DNA from: Thermomonospora echinospora
GTDB lineage: Bacteria > Actinomycetota > Actinomycetes > Streptosporangiales > Streptosporangiaceae
Direction of reading: 5' to 3'
NCBI RefSeq assembly: GCF_900108175.1
Contig: NZ_FNVO01000001.1
Span: 161,662 to 225,661 of the forward strand
DNA length: 64,000 nucleotides
This document shows, one piece after another, positions 22,707 through 32,094 of the stretch; within the stretch, counting starts at the first letter, position 1, and each line of letters begins with the position of its first letter. The position numbers and the translations under genes are program-made. Below the pieces are notes generated by a model. The model worked only from the letters and a program-made list of their open reading frames with translations, was not told the origin of the DNA and ran no database searches.

Positions 22707-22774
22707 CGCCGACACGCCCTTCCCGACGTTCCCGGGGACGGCTCCGTTGATGCTTCGACCGGGGCGTGTCGGCG
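22707..22774 (+). terminator. Inverted repeat between rpe and the HAD gene
   Basis: CGCCGACACGCCC (22707-22719) is perfectly complementary to GGGCGTGTCGGCG (22762-22774), separated by 42 nt. The long loop makes this either a weak terminator or a DNA-level inverted repeat. Confidence 0.55.
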
Positions 22775-22817
22775 TTCCCGTGTGATCGGCGGCGGTGATC
22801 AGGGAAGCAATCCCCGC

Positions 22818-23495
22818 ATGGCATCCGTTGAGAACCCCCCGGCCGTGCACCTGCCCGCCGCGGCCCTGCTGCTGGACGTGGACGGCACCCTGATCGACTC
22901 GACACCGGTGGTGGAACGGGCCGCCCATCGGTGGGCGGCCGAGTACGGCCTCGACCCGCAGGAGTTCCTGGCCGACGCCCACGGCCGCCGCACCGCCGAC
23001 CGGGTGGCCGAGTTCGTGCCCCCCGGGCGGGTCGCGGAGGCCACCGCGCGGCTGGACGAGCTGGAGGCCTCCGACACCGAGGGCGTCGTCGCGCTGCCGG
23101 GTGTCCTGGACCTGCTGGCCGCCCTGGACGGGCGTCCCTGGGCGCTGGTGACCTCCATGGACCGGCCGCTGCTGGACGTCCGCCGCGCCGCCGCCGGGCT
23201 GCCGTTGCCCGAGGTGGTCGTCACCGCCGAGGACGTCCGGCAGGGCAAACCCGACCCCGAGGGCTATCTGCTGGCCGCCCGCCACCTCGGTGTGGCGGCG
23301 GGGGAGTGCGTCGTCATCGAGGACGCCCCGGCGGGCATCCGCGCGGGCCGCGCCGCCGGCGCCCGCGTCGTGGCCGTCACCACCAGCCATCCGGCGGCGG
23401 CCCTGACCGAGGCCGACATGATCGTCTCCGACCTCACCGCCGTGTCGGTGACGGCCGGGGGGCTGCTCGTCTCCGGGAACGGCGCCCGGGGCTGA
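22818..23495 (+). CDS. HAD-superfamily sugar-phosphate phosphatase
   Basis: 225 aa from ATG 22818 (AGGGAAG upstream). HAD motifs: I LLLDVDGTLIDSTPVV, II ALVTSM, III/IV in KPDPEGYLLAARHLGV and VIEDAPAGIRAGRAAGA. The cap is a small helical C1 domain, as in beta-phosphoglucomutase or sugar-phosphatase-like subfamilies. The closing GxxAGA segment fits a hexitol- or sugar-phosphate phosphatase. The substrate is not determinable here. Confidence 0.88.
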   Translation: MASVENPPAVHLPAAALLLDVDGTLIDSTPVVERAAHRWAAEYGLDPQEFLADAHGRRTADRVAEFVPPGRVAEATARLDELEASDTEGVVALPGVLDLLAALDGRPWALVTSMDRPLLDVRRAAAGLPLPEVVVTAEDVRQGKPDPEGYLLAARHLGVAAGECVVIEDAPAGIRAGRAAGARVVAVTTSHPAAALTEADMIVSDLTAVSVTAGGLLVSGNGARG

Positions 23496-23653
23496 TCCCT
23501 CTCCCACGAGGACGTTCTCGAACCCCTGATCGCCGGATGACGGCGAGGTGGCCGGGTGCGGCCATACGCCAGACCGGCTCGGCGGGATGCGTGGCCGCCG
23601 AAGAGGCCCCTTGGTACGTTCCGCGCGGACCACACCACAGAAGGGGTCAGATC

Positions 23654-24016
23654 ATGGCGATACGCGACAAGATGCAGGCGAACGCGGCGCCCTTCCTTCG
23701 GCCCGGGGAGACGGTCCAAGCGGTGTTCGGCGCGCAGACGCTGAGCCAGTACTACATCGTCATCTCGGCGCTGATCCTGTTCATCTGGAACTCCTACCGC
23801 GTGGTGGTCGTCACCGACCAGCGCATCCTGGTGTGCCGGTCCGGGAAGTTCACCACCACCCCGGTCAAGGAGGTGCTGCGGGAGCTTCCCCGGCGTACAC
23901 GAATCGGTCCCGCAAGCGGGCTGTGGTGGCGGTGCGAGGCGCTCGGCGAGCGGCTGTACGTCCACAAGCGCTACCACAAGGACGTGGCCGCCGCGGATGC
24001 GGTCGCCACGTCCTGA
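23654..24016 (+). CDS. Small PH-like protein of unknown function
   Basis: 120 aa from ATG 23654 preceded by AGAAGGGG. It has a hydrophobic segment near residues 33-45 (YYIVISALILFIW), then VVVVTDQRILVCRSGKF, a pattern seen in bacterial PH-domain proteins where VVTDxRIL begins a beta sandwich. The second half is basic (RELPRRTRIG, VHKRYHKD). No partner can be named from context. Confidence 0.75.
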   Translation: MAIRDKMQANAAPFLRPGETVQAVFGAQTLSQYYIVISALILFIWNSYRVVVVTDQRILVCRSGKFTTTPVKEVLRELPRRTRIGPASGLWWRCEALGERLYVHKRYHKDVAAADAVATS

Positions 24017-24049
24017 CATGGGCGACACGGACGCGCGGCGGCCGGCCCA

Positions 24050-24511
24050 TCAGGGGGCGCAGCGGTAGGGGTTTTGGCCGGTGTGGTTCGTCGCGACGCG
24101 GGTGAGGAGGTCGCGGAGCGCCCGTTGGTCGTCCGGGGGGAGGCCGAAGACCTGGGCTGCGGCCTCGGCGGAGTGGGTGCGGAGCGCCTGGCGTCTGCGG
24201 TGGCCCTCGTCGGTGAGGACGACTAGTTTGACGCGGCGGTCGTGGGGGTCGGGCTGCCGGAGGACCAGCCCGCGCCGTTCCAGGCCGTCCACGATGCCGG
24301 TCACGTTCGAGGCGTCGCAGGCCATGACGTCGGCCAGTTTCCGCATGGGGGCGGGGAAGTCCAGGTTGGCCAGCGCCTGCGCCTGGGCGGGCGGCAGGTC
24401 CAGGTCCGCGGCGGCGGCGGTGAAGCAGTCCCGTAGGCGTCCGGCCACCCGGAACACCAGTTCGGTGAGCTCGATGTGGGGCGGAGGCGGCTGGTCGGGC
24501 ACGGCTTTCAT
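24050..24511 (-). CDS. MarR-family transcriptional regulator
   Basis: 153 aa winged-helix repressor. I start at ATG 24511 rather than the upstream in-frame start at 24553 because TATGAT (24523-24518) lies 6 nt before it, a leaderless layout. HTH region: PAPMRKLADVMACDASNVTGIVDGLERRGLVLRQ, followed by the wing DPHDRRVKLVVLTDEG, typical MarR. It is divergent from the DUF6069 gene; inverted repeats in between are likely its operators, so it probably represses both. Confidence 0.93.
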   Translation of the reverse strand: MKAVPDQPPPPHIELTELVFRVAGRLRDCFTAAAADLDLPPAQAQALANLDFPAPMRKLADVMACDASNVTGIVDGLERRGLVLRQPDPHDRRVKLVVLTDEGHRRRQALRTHSAEAAAQVFGLPPDDQRALRDLLTRVATNHTGQNPYRCAP

Positions 24512-24517
24512 GACTCG

Positions 24518-24523
24518 ATCATA
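24518..24523 (-). promoter_or_regulatory. -10 box of the marR-like gene
   Basis: Minus-strand TATGAT followed by 6 nt and the ATG. It supports the shorter start and a leaderless mRNA. Confidence 0.5.
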
Positions 24524-24540
24524 GGCAGCGAAGCGGACTG

Positions 24541-24553
24541 TTGAGGTTCTCAA
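24541..24553 (+). promoter_or_regulatory. MarR operator 1
   Basis: Inverted repeat TTGAG-GTT-CTCAA overlapping the -35 box of the divergent gene. Confidence 0.65.
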
Positions 24554-24569
24554 GTATCTTCCCTAGACT
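24541..24569 (+). promoter_or_regulatory. Promoter of the DUF6069 gene
   Basis: -35 TTGAGG (24541-24546) and -10 TAGACT (24564-24569) with exactly 17 bp between them. The -35 lies inside operator 1, so the MarR-type protein would block RNA polymerase. Confidence 0.65.
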
Positions 24570-24571
24570 CG

Positions 24572-24593
24572 CTCAATAGTTGAGGAGCTCAAC
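24572..24593 (+). promoter_or_regulatory. MarR operator 2, interleaved half-sites
   Basis: CTCAA-TAG-TTGAG-GAG-CTCAA: three half-sites at a common spacing, giving two overlapping palindromes downstream of the -10. The half-site and 3-nt spacer are the same as in operator 1. Confidence 0.65.
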
Positions 24594-24617
24594 AATGGTG
24601 TGACTCAAGGAGATGTC

Positions 24618-25052
24618 ATGGCAGTGAGTGCTACCCCCGTGCCGACCGCCCCCGCCGCATGGCGACGCCGGGCCCAGGGGGTCGCCGTGCTCGGGGCGAC
24701 GCTGGCGGCGGTCGTCGTGTGGCTGGTGGCCGCCCCGCTGTTCGGCCAGGACCTGGTGGTCCAGCAGCCTGGCCGGGAGGCCATCGAGGTCGGGTTCGGC
24801 GCGGTCGTGACCTTCTCGCTGGTGCCGTCGCTGGCCGGTTGGGCGCTGCTGTTCCTGCTGGAACGGCTGACCGCGCGCGCCCGGGTGATCTGGACGGTCA
24901 TCGCGAGCGCCGTACTGGTGCTGTCGTTCGGCCCGGTGCTCGGAGTGGAGGCCGCGGGCACCACCAAGCTCACCCTGGCGCTGCTGCACCTGGCCGTGGG
25001 CGCGGTGCTGATCCCCATCTTCTGGCGTACCGCGCGTACCCCTGAGCGGTGA
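24618..25052 (+). CDS. DUF6069-type small membrane protein
   Basis: 144 aa from ATG 24618, chosen because AAGGAG lies 6 nt upstream. Four hydrophobic helices: GVAVLGATLAAVVVWLVAAP, FGAVVTFSLVPSLAGWALLF, VIWTVIASAVLVLSFGPVLG and LALLHLAVGAVLIPIFW. The layout matches the DUF6069 family, often found next to MarR or TetR regulators; its function is unknown. Control by the neighbouring MarR is strongly suggested by the operators. Confidence 0.8.
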   Translation: MAVSATPVPTAPAAWRRRAQGVAVLGATLAAVVVWLVAAPLFGQDLVVQQPGREAIEVGFGAVVTFSLVPSLAGWALLFLLERLTARARVIWTVIASAVLVLSFGPVLGVEAAGTTKLTLALLHLAVGAVLIPIFWRTARTPER

Positions 25053-25124
25053 CGTCGCAGGAGGACCGGCCGGCACCGCCGAGGCGAACGGTGGCGCCGG
25101 CCGGTCCGGCGAGTGCCGGCGGGG

Positions 25125-25535
25125 TCAGGCGAAGAGCGGGCCGACGAGGTTGGCGCCCGGATGATGCGCGGAGGCGTACAGCACGAACAGGGCCAGCGCA
25201 CCGCCGGCCAAAGAGACGTCCTTGAGGAACTGCACCTGCTCCTGCCGGCGGGTCGCCGGGTCTGGCACCGACCAGAAATCGTGGAAGACGAACGCCGTGA
25301 TCAGCAGGAACGGGACCAGGGCGAGCGCGGCCAGGTCGGGCCAGATGCCCAGGACCAGCATCACGGCGGCCACCAGGAGGTAGACGCCGGACACCCGCAC
25401 GGCCAGGTGGGGCTGGGGCAGCCTCTTGCTCGCGGCGTAGCCCGCCATGGCGTCGGTGGCGGTCAGATGGCCGATGGCCGAGCCGACGAAGATGGCGGCG
25501 AACAGGATCCGTCCTATCAGGGCGATAACGTCCAC
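25125..25535 (-). CDS. DoxX-family membrane protein
   Basis: 136 aa, GTG start preceded by CGGAGG. Four transmembrane helices with the DoxX pattern: an N-terminal RILFAAIFVGSAIGHL, then YAASKRLPQPHLAVRVSGVYLL, LLITAFVFHDFW and a final FLKDVSLAGGALALFVLYAS. DoxX proteins have been linked to quinone and thiol redox systems; no partner is next to it here. Confidence 0.88.
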   Translation of the reverse strand: MDVIALIGRILFAAIFVGSAIGHLTATDAMAGYAASKRLPQPHLAVRVSGVYLLVAAVMLVLGIWPDLAALALVPFLLITAFVFHDFWSVPDPATRRQEQVQFLKDVSLAGGALALFVLYASAHHPGANLVGPLFA

Positions 25536-25706
25536 GGCTGCCTCCGGGTGTCACGGAGCCTGCCTGCGGGATACCCCGATCGGAGAGCGACGAACGAACG
25601 GCCGGAAACGGGGACGGGCGCCACGGCCGCCTCGGAGCGGCCGTGGGCTTCCTCACATGGGGCGGGGAATGCCGGACATGGCACACTGGTTCCTGAGTCA
25701 GTGAAC

Positions 25707-25833
25707 GCGTGCTCCGGGGTCGGTGAAATTCCGAACCGGCGGTTACAGTCCGCGACCCGGCCGAAGCCATCGGCCGGTTGACCCGGTGGAACTCCGGGAC
25801 CGACGGTGAAAGTCCGGATGGGAGGCAGCGCGC
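25707..25833 (+). ncRNA. FMN riboswitch (RFN element)
   Basis: Binds FMN and turns off riboflavin genes. The conserved blocks are obvious: GGTGAAATTCC, ACCGGCGGTTACAGTCCGCG, GGTGGAACTCCGGGACCGAC and GGTGAAAGTCCGGATGGGAG. The closing P1 helix is GCGTGCT (25707-25713) with AGCGCGC (25827-25833). It lies about 290 nt before ribE, in front of the complete ribE-ribM-ribBA-ribH operon. Confidence 0.97.
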
Positions 25834-25836
25834 GGT

Positions 25837-25855
25837 GCGCCCCTGCGCGGGGCGC
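25837..25855 (+). promoter_or_regulatory. Hairpin directly after the FMN aptamer (expression platform candidate)
   Basis: GCGCCCC-TGCGC-GGGGCGC, a perfect 7-bp stem with a 5-nt loop, 3 nt after P1 of the aptamer. No U-tract follows, so control by Rho or by structure rather than a classic terminator is possible. Confidence 0.5.
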
Positions 25856-25883
25856 TGTACCCGTTCATCCCCGGAGCCATGAC

Positions 25884-25899
25884 CGTCTCGCGCGAGACG
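25884..25899 (+). repeat. Perfect 16-nt palindrome in the rib leader
   Basis: CGTCTCGC followed by GCGAGACG, between the aptamer and ribE. It could be part of the expression platform. Confidence 0.45.
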
Positions 25900-26122
25900 C
25901 AGGAGGCCCGGGGTGACATCACCCGCGATGAGACCGGCCGACGCGCGGCACGCCGTGCCGCCGCCCGGTGCCCTCCCTCGCCGCTGCCGTCTTGGCACGG
26001 TTCCGCCGGCCCCCGATGCGGCCCCCACCCCTGCGGGCGGCCTTCCGGCGGGCGTTCACTCCGGGTTTGCCGCAGGTCCGGACCGTTCCCGGCCGGGACC
26101 TGCCCGAGAGGAGCGCCAGAGG

Positions 26123-26728
26123 ATGTTCACCGGCATTGTCGAAGAGCTCGGCGAGGTCGTCGCGGTGGAGCCCCACGGGGACTCGGCCCTGCTGACCGTG
26201 CGCGGGCCGCTGGTCACCGAGGACGCCGTGCACGGGGCGTCCATCGCGGTCAACGGCGTCTGCCTGACCGTGGTGGAGACCGCGGACGGCGCGTTCACCG
26301 CGGACGTCATGAAGGAGACCCTCGACCGTTCCAGCCTCGGCGTCCTGGTCCCCGGCTCGCGGGTCAACCTGGAACGGCCGGTGCGGCTGGCGGACCGCCT
26401 CGGCGGTCACCTCGTCCAGGGGCACGTCGACGGCGTCGGGCAGATCGTGTCCCGGCGGCCGGGGGAGCGGTGGGAGGTCGTCACCGTCTCCGTGCCCGCC
26501 GCGCTGAGCCGGTATGTCGTCGAGAAGGGCTCGATCACCATCGACGGCGTCAGCCTCACCGTGGTCGAGGCGGGTGCGGAGCACCTGACCGTGTCGCTGA
26601 TCCCGACCACCCTGGAGCTGACCACCCTCGGCCACAAGGGCCCCGGCGACCCGGTCAACCTGGAGGTCGACGTCGTCGCCAAGTACGTCGAGCGGCTCCT
26701 CGGCCCCCGGCCGGAGGCGGCCCGATGA
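26123..26728 (+). CDS. ribE: Riboflavin synthase alpha chain
   Basis: Dismutates two 6,7-dimethyl-8-ribityllumazines to riboflavin. 201 aa from ATG 26123; GAGAGGAG lies upstream. The two tandem lumazine-binding barrels are visible: [13 protein letters not shown] ... [10 protein letters not shown] ... [11 protein letters not shown] (residues 1-90) and [15 protein letters not shown] ... [11 protein letters not shown] ... [12 protein letters not shown] (95-190). The stop overlaps the ribM start (ATGA). No ribD is in the cluster. Confidence 0.96.
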   Translation: MFTGIVEELGEVVAVEPHGDSALLTVRGPLVTEDAVHGASIAVNGVCLTVVETADGAFTADVMKETLDRSSLGVLVPGSRVNLERPVRLADRLGGHLVQGHVDGVGQIVSRRPGERWEVVTVSVPAALSRYVVEKGSITIDGVSLTVVEAGAEHLTVSLIPTTLELTTLGHKGPGDPVNLEVDVVAKYVERLLGPRPEAAR

Positions 26729-27377
26729 GCTGGGTGGACGCCGGATTCGAGGTGCTCGGCCAGAAGGTGCTGTGGACCGACCTGGCCGGCAACGCCGCCG
26801 CGCTGGGCACCGTCGCGCTGGCGATCCGCAAGACCATCTGGACCTGGCCGGTGCAGCTGGCCGGCTCGGTGCTGCTGCTGGTGGCGTCGCTGAACGCCGG
26901 GCTGACCGGCAACGCGCTCAAGCAGGTGATGTTCGGCGTGCTGGCCGGCTACGGCTGGTGGAAGTGGTCGCAGGGATTGCGCGGCCGGGACCTGCCGGTG
27001 CGCCCGGCCACCGGGTACGAGCGGCTGGTCCTGCTGGCGGTGCTGGCCGCCGGGACCGCGCTGGTCGCCGCGTTCTTCCAGGCCACCGGCTGGTCGTGGG
27101 CGCCGCTGCCGGACGCCTACATCTTCGTGGGCAGCGCGGTGGCGACCTACGCGCAGGGGCGGGCGCTGACCGACTTCTGGCTGGTGTGGATCGCCGTCGA
27201 CCTGGTGGGCGTGCCACTGGCCTTCGCCTCTGGCCTGGTGGTGTCGGGCGTGGTGTACGGGGTGTTCTTGGTGATGGTCCTGGTCGGGTTCCGCGACTGG
27301 CTCCGCCAGTACCGGGCCCACCGGGAGGAGGGCACGGGCGGCCCCGCCCGTCCCGGGACGAAGGAAGCGGTGGCGGC

Positions 27378-27381
<4 letters not shown>
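26725..27381 (+). CDS. ribM: Riboflavin transporter RibM (PnuC-fold)
   Basis: 218 aa membrane protein with about seven hydrophobic segments and PnuC-family features ([20 protein letters not shown] near the N-terminus, [43 protein letters not shown]). In Streptomyces the cluster ribB-ribM-ribA-ribH under an FMN riboswitch contains a PnuC-like riboflavin importer, and this locus has the same order, so RibM fits better than a nicotinamide riboside transporter. The last 20 residues are cytosolic and charged. Confidence 0.85.
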
Positions 27382-29202
<1,821 letters not shown>

Positions 29203-29245
29203 GCGATCCCGGACCACCCATACCTTCACACGAAAGGCTTCCGCC

Positions 29246-30121
29246 GTGCTGTCCCTCGTACTGCCCAAGGGGTCCCTGGAGAAGGCGACGATGGAGCTGT
29301 TCGACGCCGCGGACCTGACCGTCCGCCGCGCCTCGGACCGCGACTACCGCGCCTCCATCGACGACCCGCGCATCGACCGGGTGCGCGTGCTGCGCCCCCA
29401 GGAGATCCCGACCTACCTCGAACAGGGTCTGTTCGACCTGGGCATCACCGGCCGCGACTGGATCACCGAGACCGACTCCGACGTGGTCAGCCTCGGTGAG
29501 CTGAAGTACTCCAAGGCCACCTCCAACCCGGTGCGCGTCATCATGGCGGTGCCCAACGACGCCCCCTGGCAGTCGGTCTCCGACCTGCCCGAGGGCGTGC
29601 GGATCTCCACCGAGTTCCCCGCGATGACCCAGCGCTTCCTGGAGCGGCACGGGGTCAAGGCCAAGGTCGTGCCGTCCTACGGCGCCACCGAGGCCAAGGT
29701 CCCCGACATCGTGGACGCGATCGTCGACCTGACCGAGACCGGCTCCTCGCTGCGCAAGAACGGCCTGCGCATCCTCGACACCCTGCTGACCAGCTACACC
29801 GAGCTGGTCGCCAACCGGCAGTCCTACGAGGACGAGGCCAAGCGCGCCGCGATGGAGGACATCGCGCTGCTGCTGCAGGGCGCCATCCGCGCCCGCGGCA
29901 ACGTGCTGCTCAAGCTGAACGTCTCGGCCGCGCAGCTGCAGGCGGTGCTGGACATCATGCCCGCCATGTCCTCGCCCACGGTCACCTCGCTGGCCGGCGG
30001 CGAGGCGCACGCGGTGGAGAGCGTGGTCGCCAAGCGCGGCGTCAACACGCTGATCCCCGCGCTGAAGGCGGCCGGCGCCCGCGACATCCTCGAGATCCCC
30101 ATCTCCAAGATCGTTGACTGA
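29246..30121 (+). CDS. hisG: ATP phosphoribosyltransferase (long form)
   Basis: First step of histidine synthesis, PRPP + ATP. 291 aa from GTG 29246 (CGAAAGG upstream). Type II-like catalytic domains (VLPKGSLEKATMELF, EQGLFDLGITGRDW, VDLTETGSSLRKNGLRIL) followed by a C-terminal regulatory ACT-like domain from about residue 210 (VLLKLNVSAAQLQAVLDIMPAM). In many actinobacteria hisE lies between ribH and hisG; here the 43-nt gap has no room for it. Confidence 0.96.
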   Translation: MLSLVLPKGSLEKATMELFDAADLTVRRASDRDYRASIDDPRIDRVRVLRPQEIPTYLEQGLFDLGITGRDWITETDSDVVSLGELKYSKATSNPVRVIMAVPNDAPWQSVSDLPEGVRISTEFPAMTQRFLERHGVKAKVVPSYGATEAKVPDIVDAIVDLTETGSSLRKNGLRILDTLLTSYTELVANRQSYEDEAKRAAMEDIALLLQGAIRARGNVLLKLNVSAAQLQAVLDIMPAMSSPTVTSLAGGEAHAVESVVAKRGVNTLIPALKAAGARDILEIPISKIVD

Positions 30122-30132
30122 TCCGTTCCCTC

Positions 30133-30179
30133 TGGGGAGGGGCCTGCCGCCACCGCGGGCGGCGGCCGGGCCGTCCCCA
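30133..30179 (+). terminator. Nested hairpin after hisG
   Basis: Outer stem TGGGGA (30133-30138)/TCCCCA (30174-30179); inner stem GCCGCC (30146-30151)/GGCGGC (30158-30163). It lies in the 71-nt gap before the next gene. No U-tract. Confidence 0.55.
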
Positions 30180-30192
30180 CAACGCTGGAGCC

Positions 30193-30645
30193 GTGGTGCG
30201 GTCGTCTGACCTTCCGTCCCTGCCGGTGGTGTGGCGTCCGCGGCGGACCCGGATCGTCGCCTACACGATGGCGGGCGTGATCGTGCTTGGCATGGTCGTG
30301 CTCGCCATCGTGGTGGCACCCCCGTTCACGGTCTTCGACCGCGTGCTGCTGGTCGCCCTGGGCCTGTTCCTGGGCTGGCTGCTGCACATGTTCGCGCGTT
30401 GTCGCGTGGTCGCCGACCAGCGGGGCGTCACCGTGGTCAACGCCTTCCGCACCCGCCGCCTGGAGTGGCCCGAGGTGCTGAGCGTCACCATGGCCCCGGG
30501 CGAGCCCTGGCCCACCCTCGACCTGGCCGACGGCACCTCGATCGGCGCCATGGGCATCAACGGCGCCGAGAAGCCCCGCGCCGCCCACCAGCTCACCGAA
30601 CTGCGCGCCCTCCTCGCCGAGCACGCCGAAGCCCCCGACCGCTGA
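30193..30645 (+). CDS. PH-like membrane protein
   Basis: 150 aa from GTG 30193. Two adjacent N-terminal transmembrane helices (IVAYTMAGVIVLGMVVLAIVV and VLLVALGLFLGWLLHMFA) are followed by a soluble beta domain, RCRVVADQRGVTVVNAFRTRRLEWPEVLSV, the typical bacterial PH domain fused to membrane helices. An analogous gene follows hisG in Streptomyces. The function is unknown. It converges with the lipoprotein gene. Confidence 0.8.
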   Translation: MVRSSDLPSLPVVWRPRRTRIVAYTMAGVIVLGMVVLAIVVAPPFTVFDRVLLVALGLFLGWLLHMFARCRVVADQRGVTVVNAFRTRRLEWPEVLSVTMAPGEPWPTLDLADGTSIGAMGINGAEKPRAAHQLTELRALLAEHAEAPDR

Positions 30646-30668
30646 CCTCACGGCGCGGGGGCCGACGG

Positions 30669-31040
30669 TCAGGGGGCGGCGCGGAATTCGGTGGTGTCGC
30701 CCTCGCTCCAGGTCATGACGAAGGTCTTGGCGCCCTTGGGGGGCCGGGCGGTGCCGGTGAACTTGGAGATCTTGCAGTCGATGTCGAAGCGGTAGGCCTC
30801 GCCCGCCGGGGCGGTGGTGCCGGTGCAGTCGACGGTGCTCTTGAAGCGGACCCCGCCGTTCTCGTCGACGGTGAGGGTGGTGCCGCCCGCGCCGGTGCCC
30901 GCGCCCCCGGCGCCGAGCCAGGTGCCGGTGAACGGGTGGCCGCTTGGGGCGGACGGCTCGCCGTCGCCGCCGCAGGCGGTCAGGGACGACAGCAGGGCGG
31001 CGGCGAGCGCGAGGGCGGCGGGTGCGGTGCGGCGGGTCAT
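30669..31040 (-). CDS. Small secreted lipoprotein of unknown function
   Basis: 123 aa. The N-terminus is a lipoprotein signal with lipobox LTAC (Cys23), after a hydrophobic ALALAAALLSSLTA stretch. The mature part is Gly/Thr-rich with two further cysteines (VDCTG, DIDCKI), probably a small disulfide-linked beta barrel of the kind seen in META- or lipocalin-like proteins. It lies 6 nt after the carboxypeptidase and is probably co-transcribed with it. Confidence 0.78.
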   Translation of the reverse strand: MTRRTAPAALALAAALLSSLTACGGDGEPSAPSGHPFTGTWLGAGGAGTGAGGTTLTVDENGGVRFKSTVDCTGTTAPAGEAYRFDIDCKISKFTGTARPPKGAKTFVMTWSEGDTTEFRAAP

Positions 31041-31046
31041 GGCGGG

Positions 31047-31994
31047 TCAGTCGACGTTGGCCCCGGGCGGCATGGGCGCCAGGACGAGCTGTTCGGTGGA
31101 GCGGACGCCGAAGCCCCAGTTGAGGACCTTGGAGGCGTCGGTGAAGCGGGCCGTGGAGTCGGTGGTGGAGCTGTTGAGGACCACGCCGACCAGGGTGCGC
31201 TTGCCGCGGGTGGCGGCGAACATCAGGCTGTAGCCGGCGGCGCTGGTGTAGCCGGTCTTGACGCCGGCGGCGCCGCGGTAGGAGCCCAGCAGCCGGTTGG
31301 TGTTGTGCCAGGTGTAGGAGCGGTGGCCGCCGCCGGCCGCCAGGGAGTAGGTGCGGGTGCCGACGACCTTGCGGAAGTCCGCCCGCTTCATGGCGTAGTT
31401 GGCCAGCTTGGTCTGGTCCAGTGCCGTCGAGTAGCCCGCCGTGGCGGTGGGCCAGGGCAGGCCGTCGAAGTTGGCGTAGTGCGTCCGGCCCATGTTGAGC
31501 TGACGGGCCGTGGTGTTCATCTTCTTGACGAAGCCGCGCCAGCCGGGCCCGTACACGTCGGCCAGGGCGTAGGCGGCGTCGCAGCCGGAGGGCAGCATCA
31601 GGGCGCGCAGCAGTTGCCGGGCGGTCAGCTTGTCGCCCGGCCGCAGGTTGGCCATGCTGCCGCCGTGCCGGACGGCGTAGTCAATGTACTTCTGCTTGAT
31701 GGTGATCTTGCGGTCGAGGTTGCCGGCGCGCAGCACCACGACGGCGGTCATGGCCTTGGTGATGCTGCCGATGGGCCGCTTGGTGTTGCCGGAGCGGTGC
31801 CAGTGGATCTTACGCTTGGCGGGCTCGTACAGCAGGGCCGACCTGGCCTGCACCCCGGACGGCCCGGCCGCCGTGGCGCCCGCGGGCGGGGCGGGGGAGG
31901 CGGGGGCCGCGGCGGCCATGGTGGCGGGCGTGCCGACCAGCAACGCGGTCCCCAGTAGTGGCACGAAGACACGCCTGGACCATGCGCGCTGCAT
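31047..31994 (-). CDS. Secreted serine D-alanyl-D-alanine carboxypeptidase (S11, DacA-like)
   Basis: Low-molecular-weight PBP trimming stem peptides. 315 aa from ATG 31994, which follows GGGG; an in-frame GTG at 32009 would add five residues. Signal peptide with twin-basic SRR and a hydrophobic VFVPLLGTALLVGTPATMA core. Active-site motifs: S77-I-T-K80 (nucleophile Ser), S136-G-C138 and K246-T-G248. The SxN motif is SGC here, which I believe recurs in actinobacterial members. No C-terminal membrane anchor is seen. Confidence 0.9.
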   Translation of the reverse strand: MQRAWSRRVFVPLLGTALLVGTPATMAAAAPASPAPPAGATAAGPSGVQARSALLYEPAKRKIHWHRSGNTKRPIGSITKAMTAVVVLRAGNLDRKITIKQKYIDYAVRHGGSMANLRPGDKLTARQLLRALMLPSGCDAAYALADVYGPGWRGFVKKMNTTARQLNMGRTHYANFDGLPWPTATAGYSTALDQTKLANYAMKRADFRKVVGTRTYSLAAGGGHRSYTWHNTNRLLGSYRGAAGVKTGYTSAAGYSLMFAATRGKRTLVGVVLNSSTTDSTARFTDASKVLNWGFGVRSTEQLVLAPMPPGANVD

Positions 31995-32094
31995 GGGCAC
32001 CCCATTCACTCGGATAACGACCGGAACGCCGGAAGCCTGTCAGTACGGGCGCTTCGTCGCAACCGATTCCCGATCTTGGCCGGAACCGGGCCCG

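Larger units (their letters stand above)
25536..26122 (+). other. Leader region of the riboflavin operon
   Basis: 587 nt without a credible gene. It holds the FMN riboswitch (25707-25833), hairpins at 25837-25855 and 25884-25899, and about 220 nt of further leader up to ribE. An ATG at 25880 opens a long frame that merges into ribM, but the ribE frame overlies it, so I do not call it coding. Confidence 0.7.

Noticed and set aside
25880-26122. Coding region starting at ATG 25880 ahead of ribE
   Set aside because: The frame is that of ribM and runs through ribE in a different frame; composition is Arg/Pro-rich and it overlaps the riboswitch expression platform.
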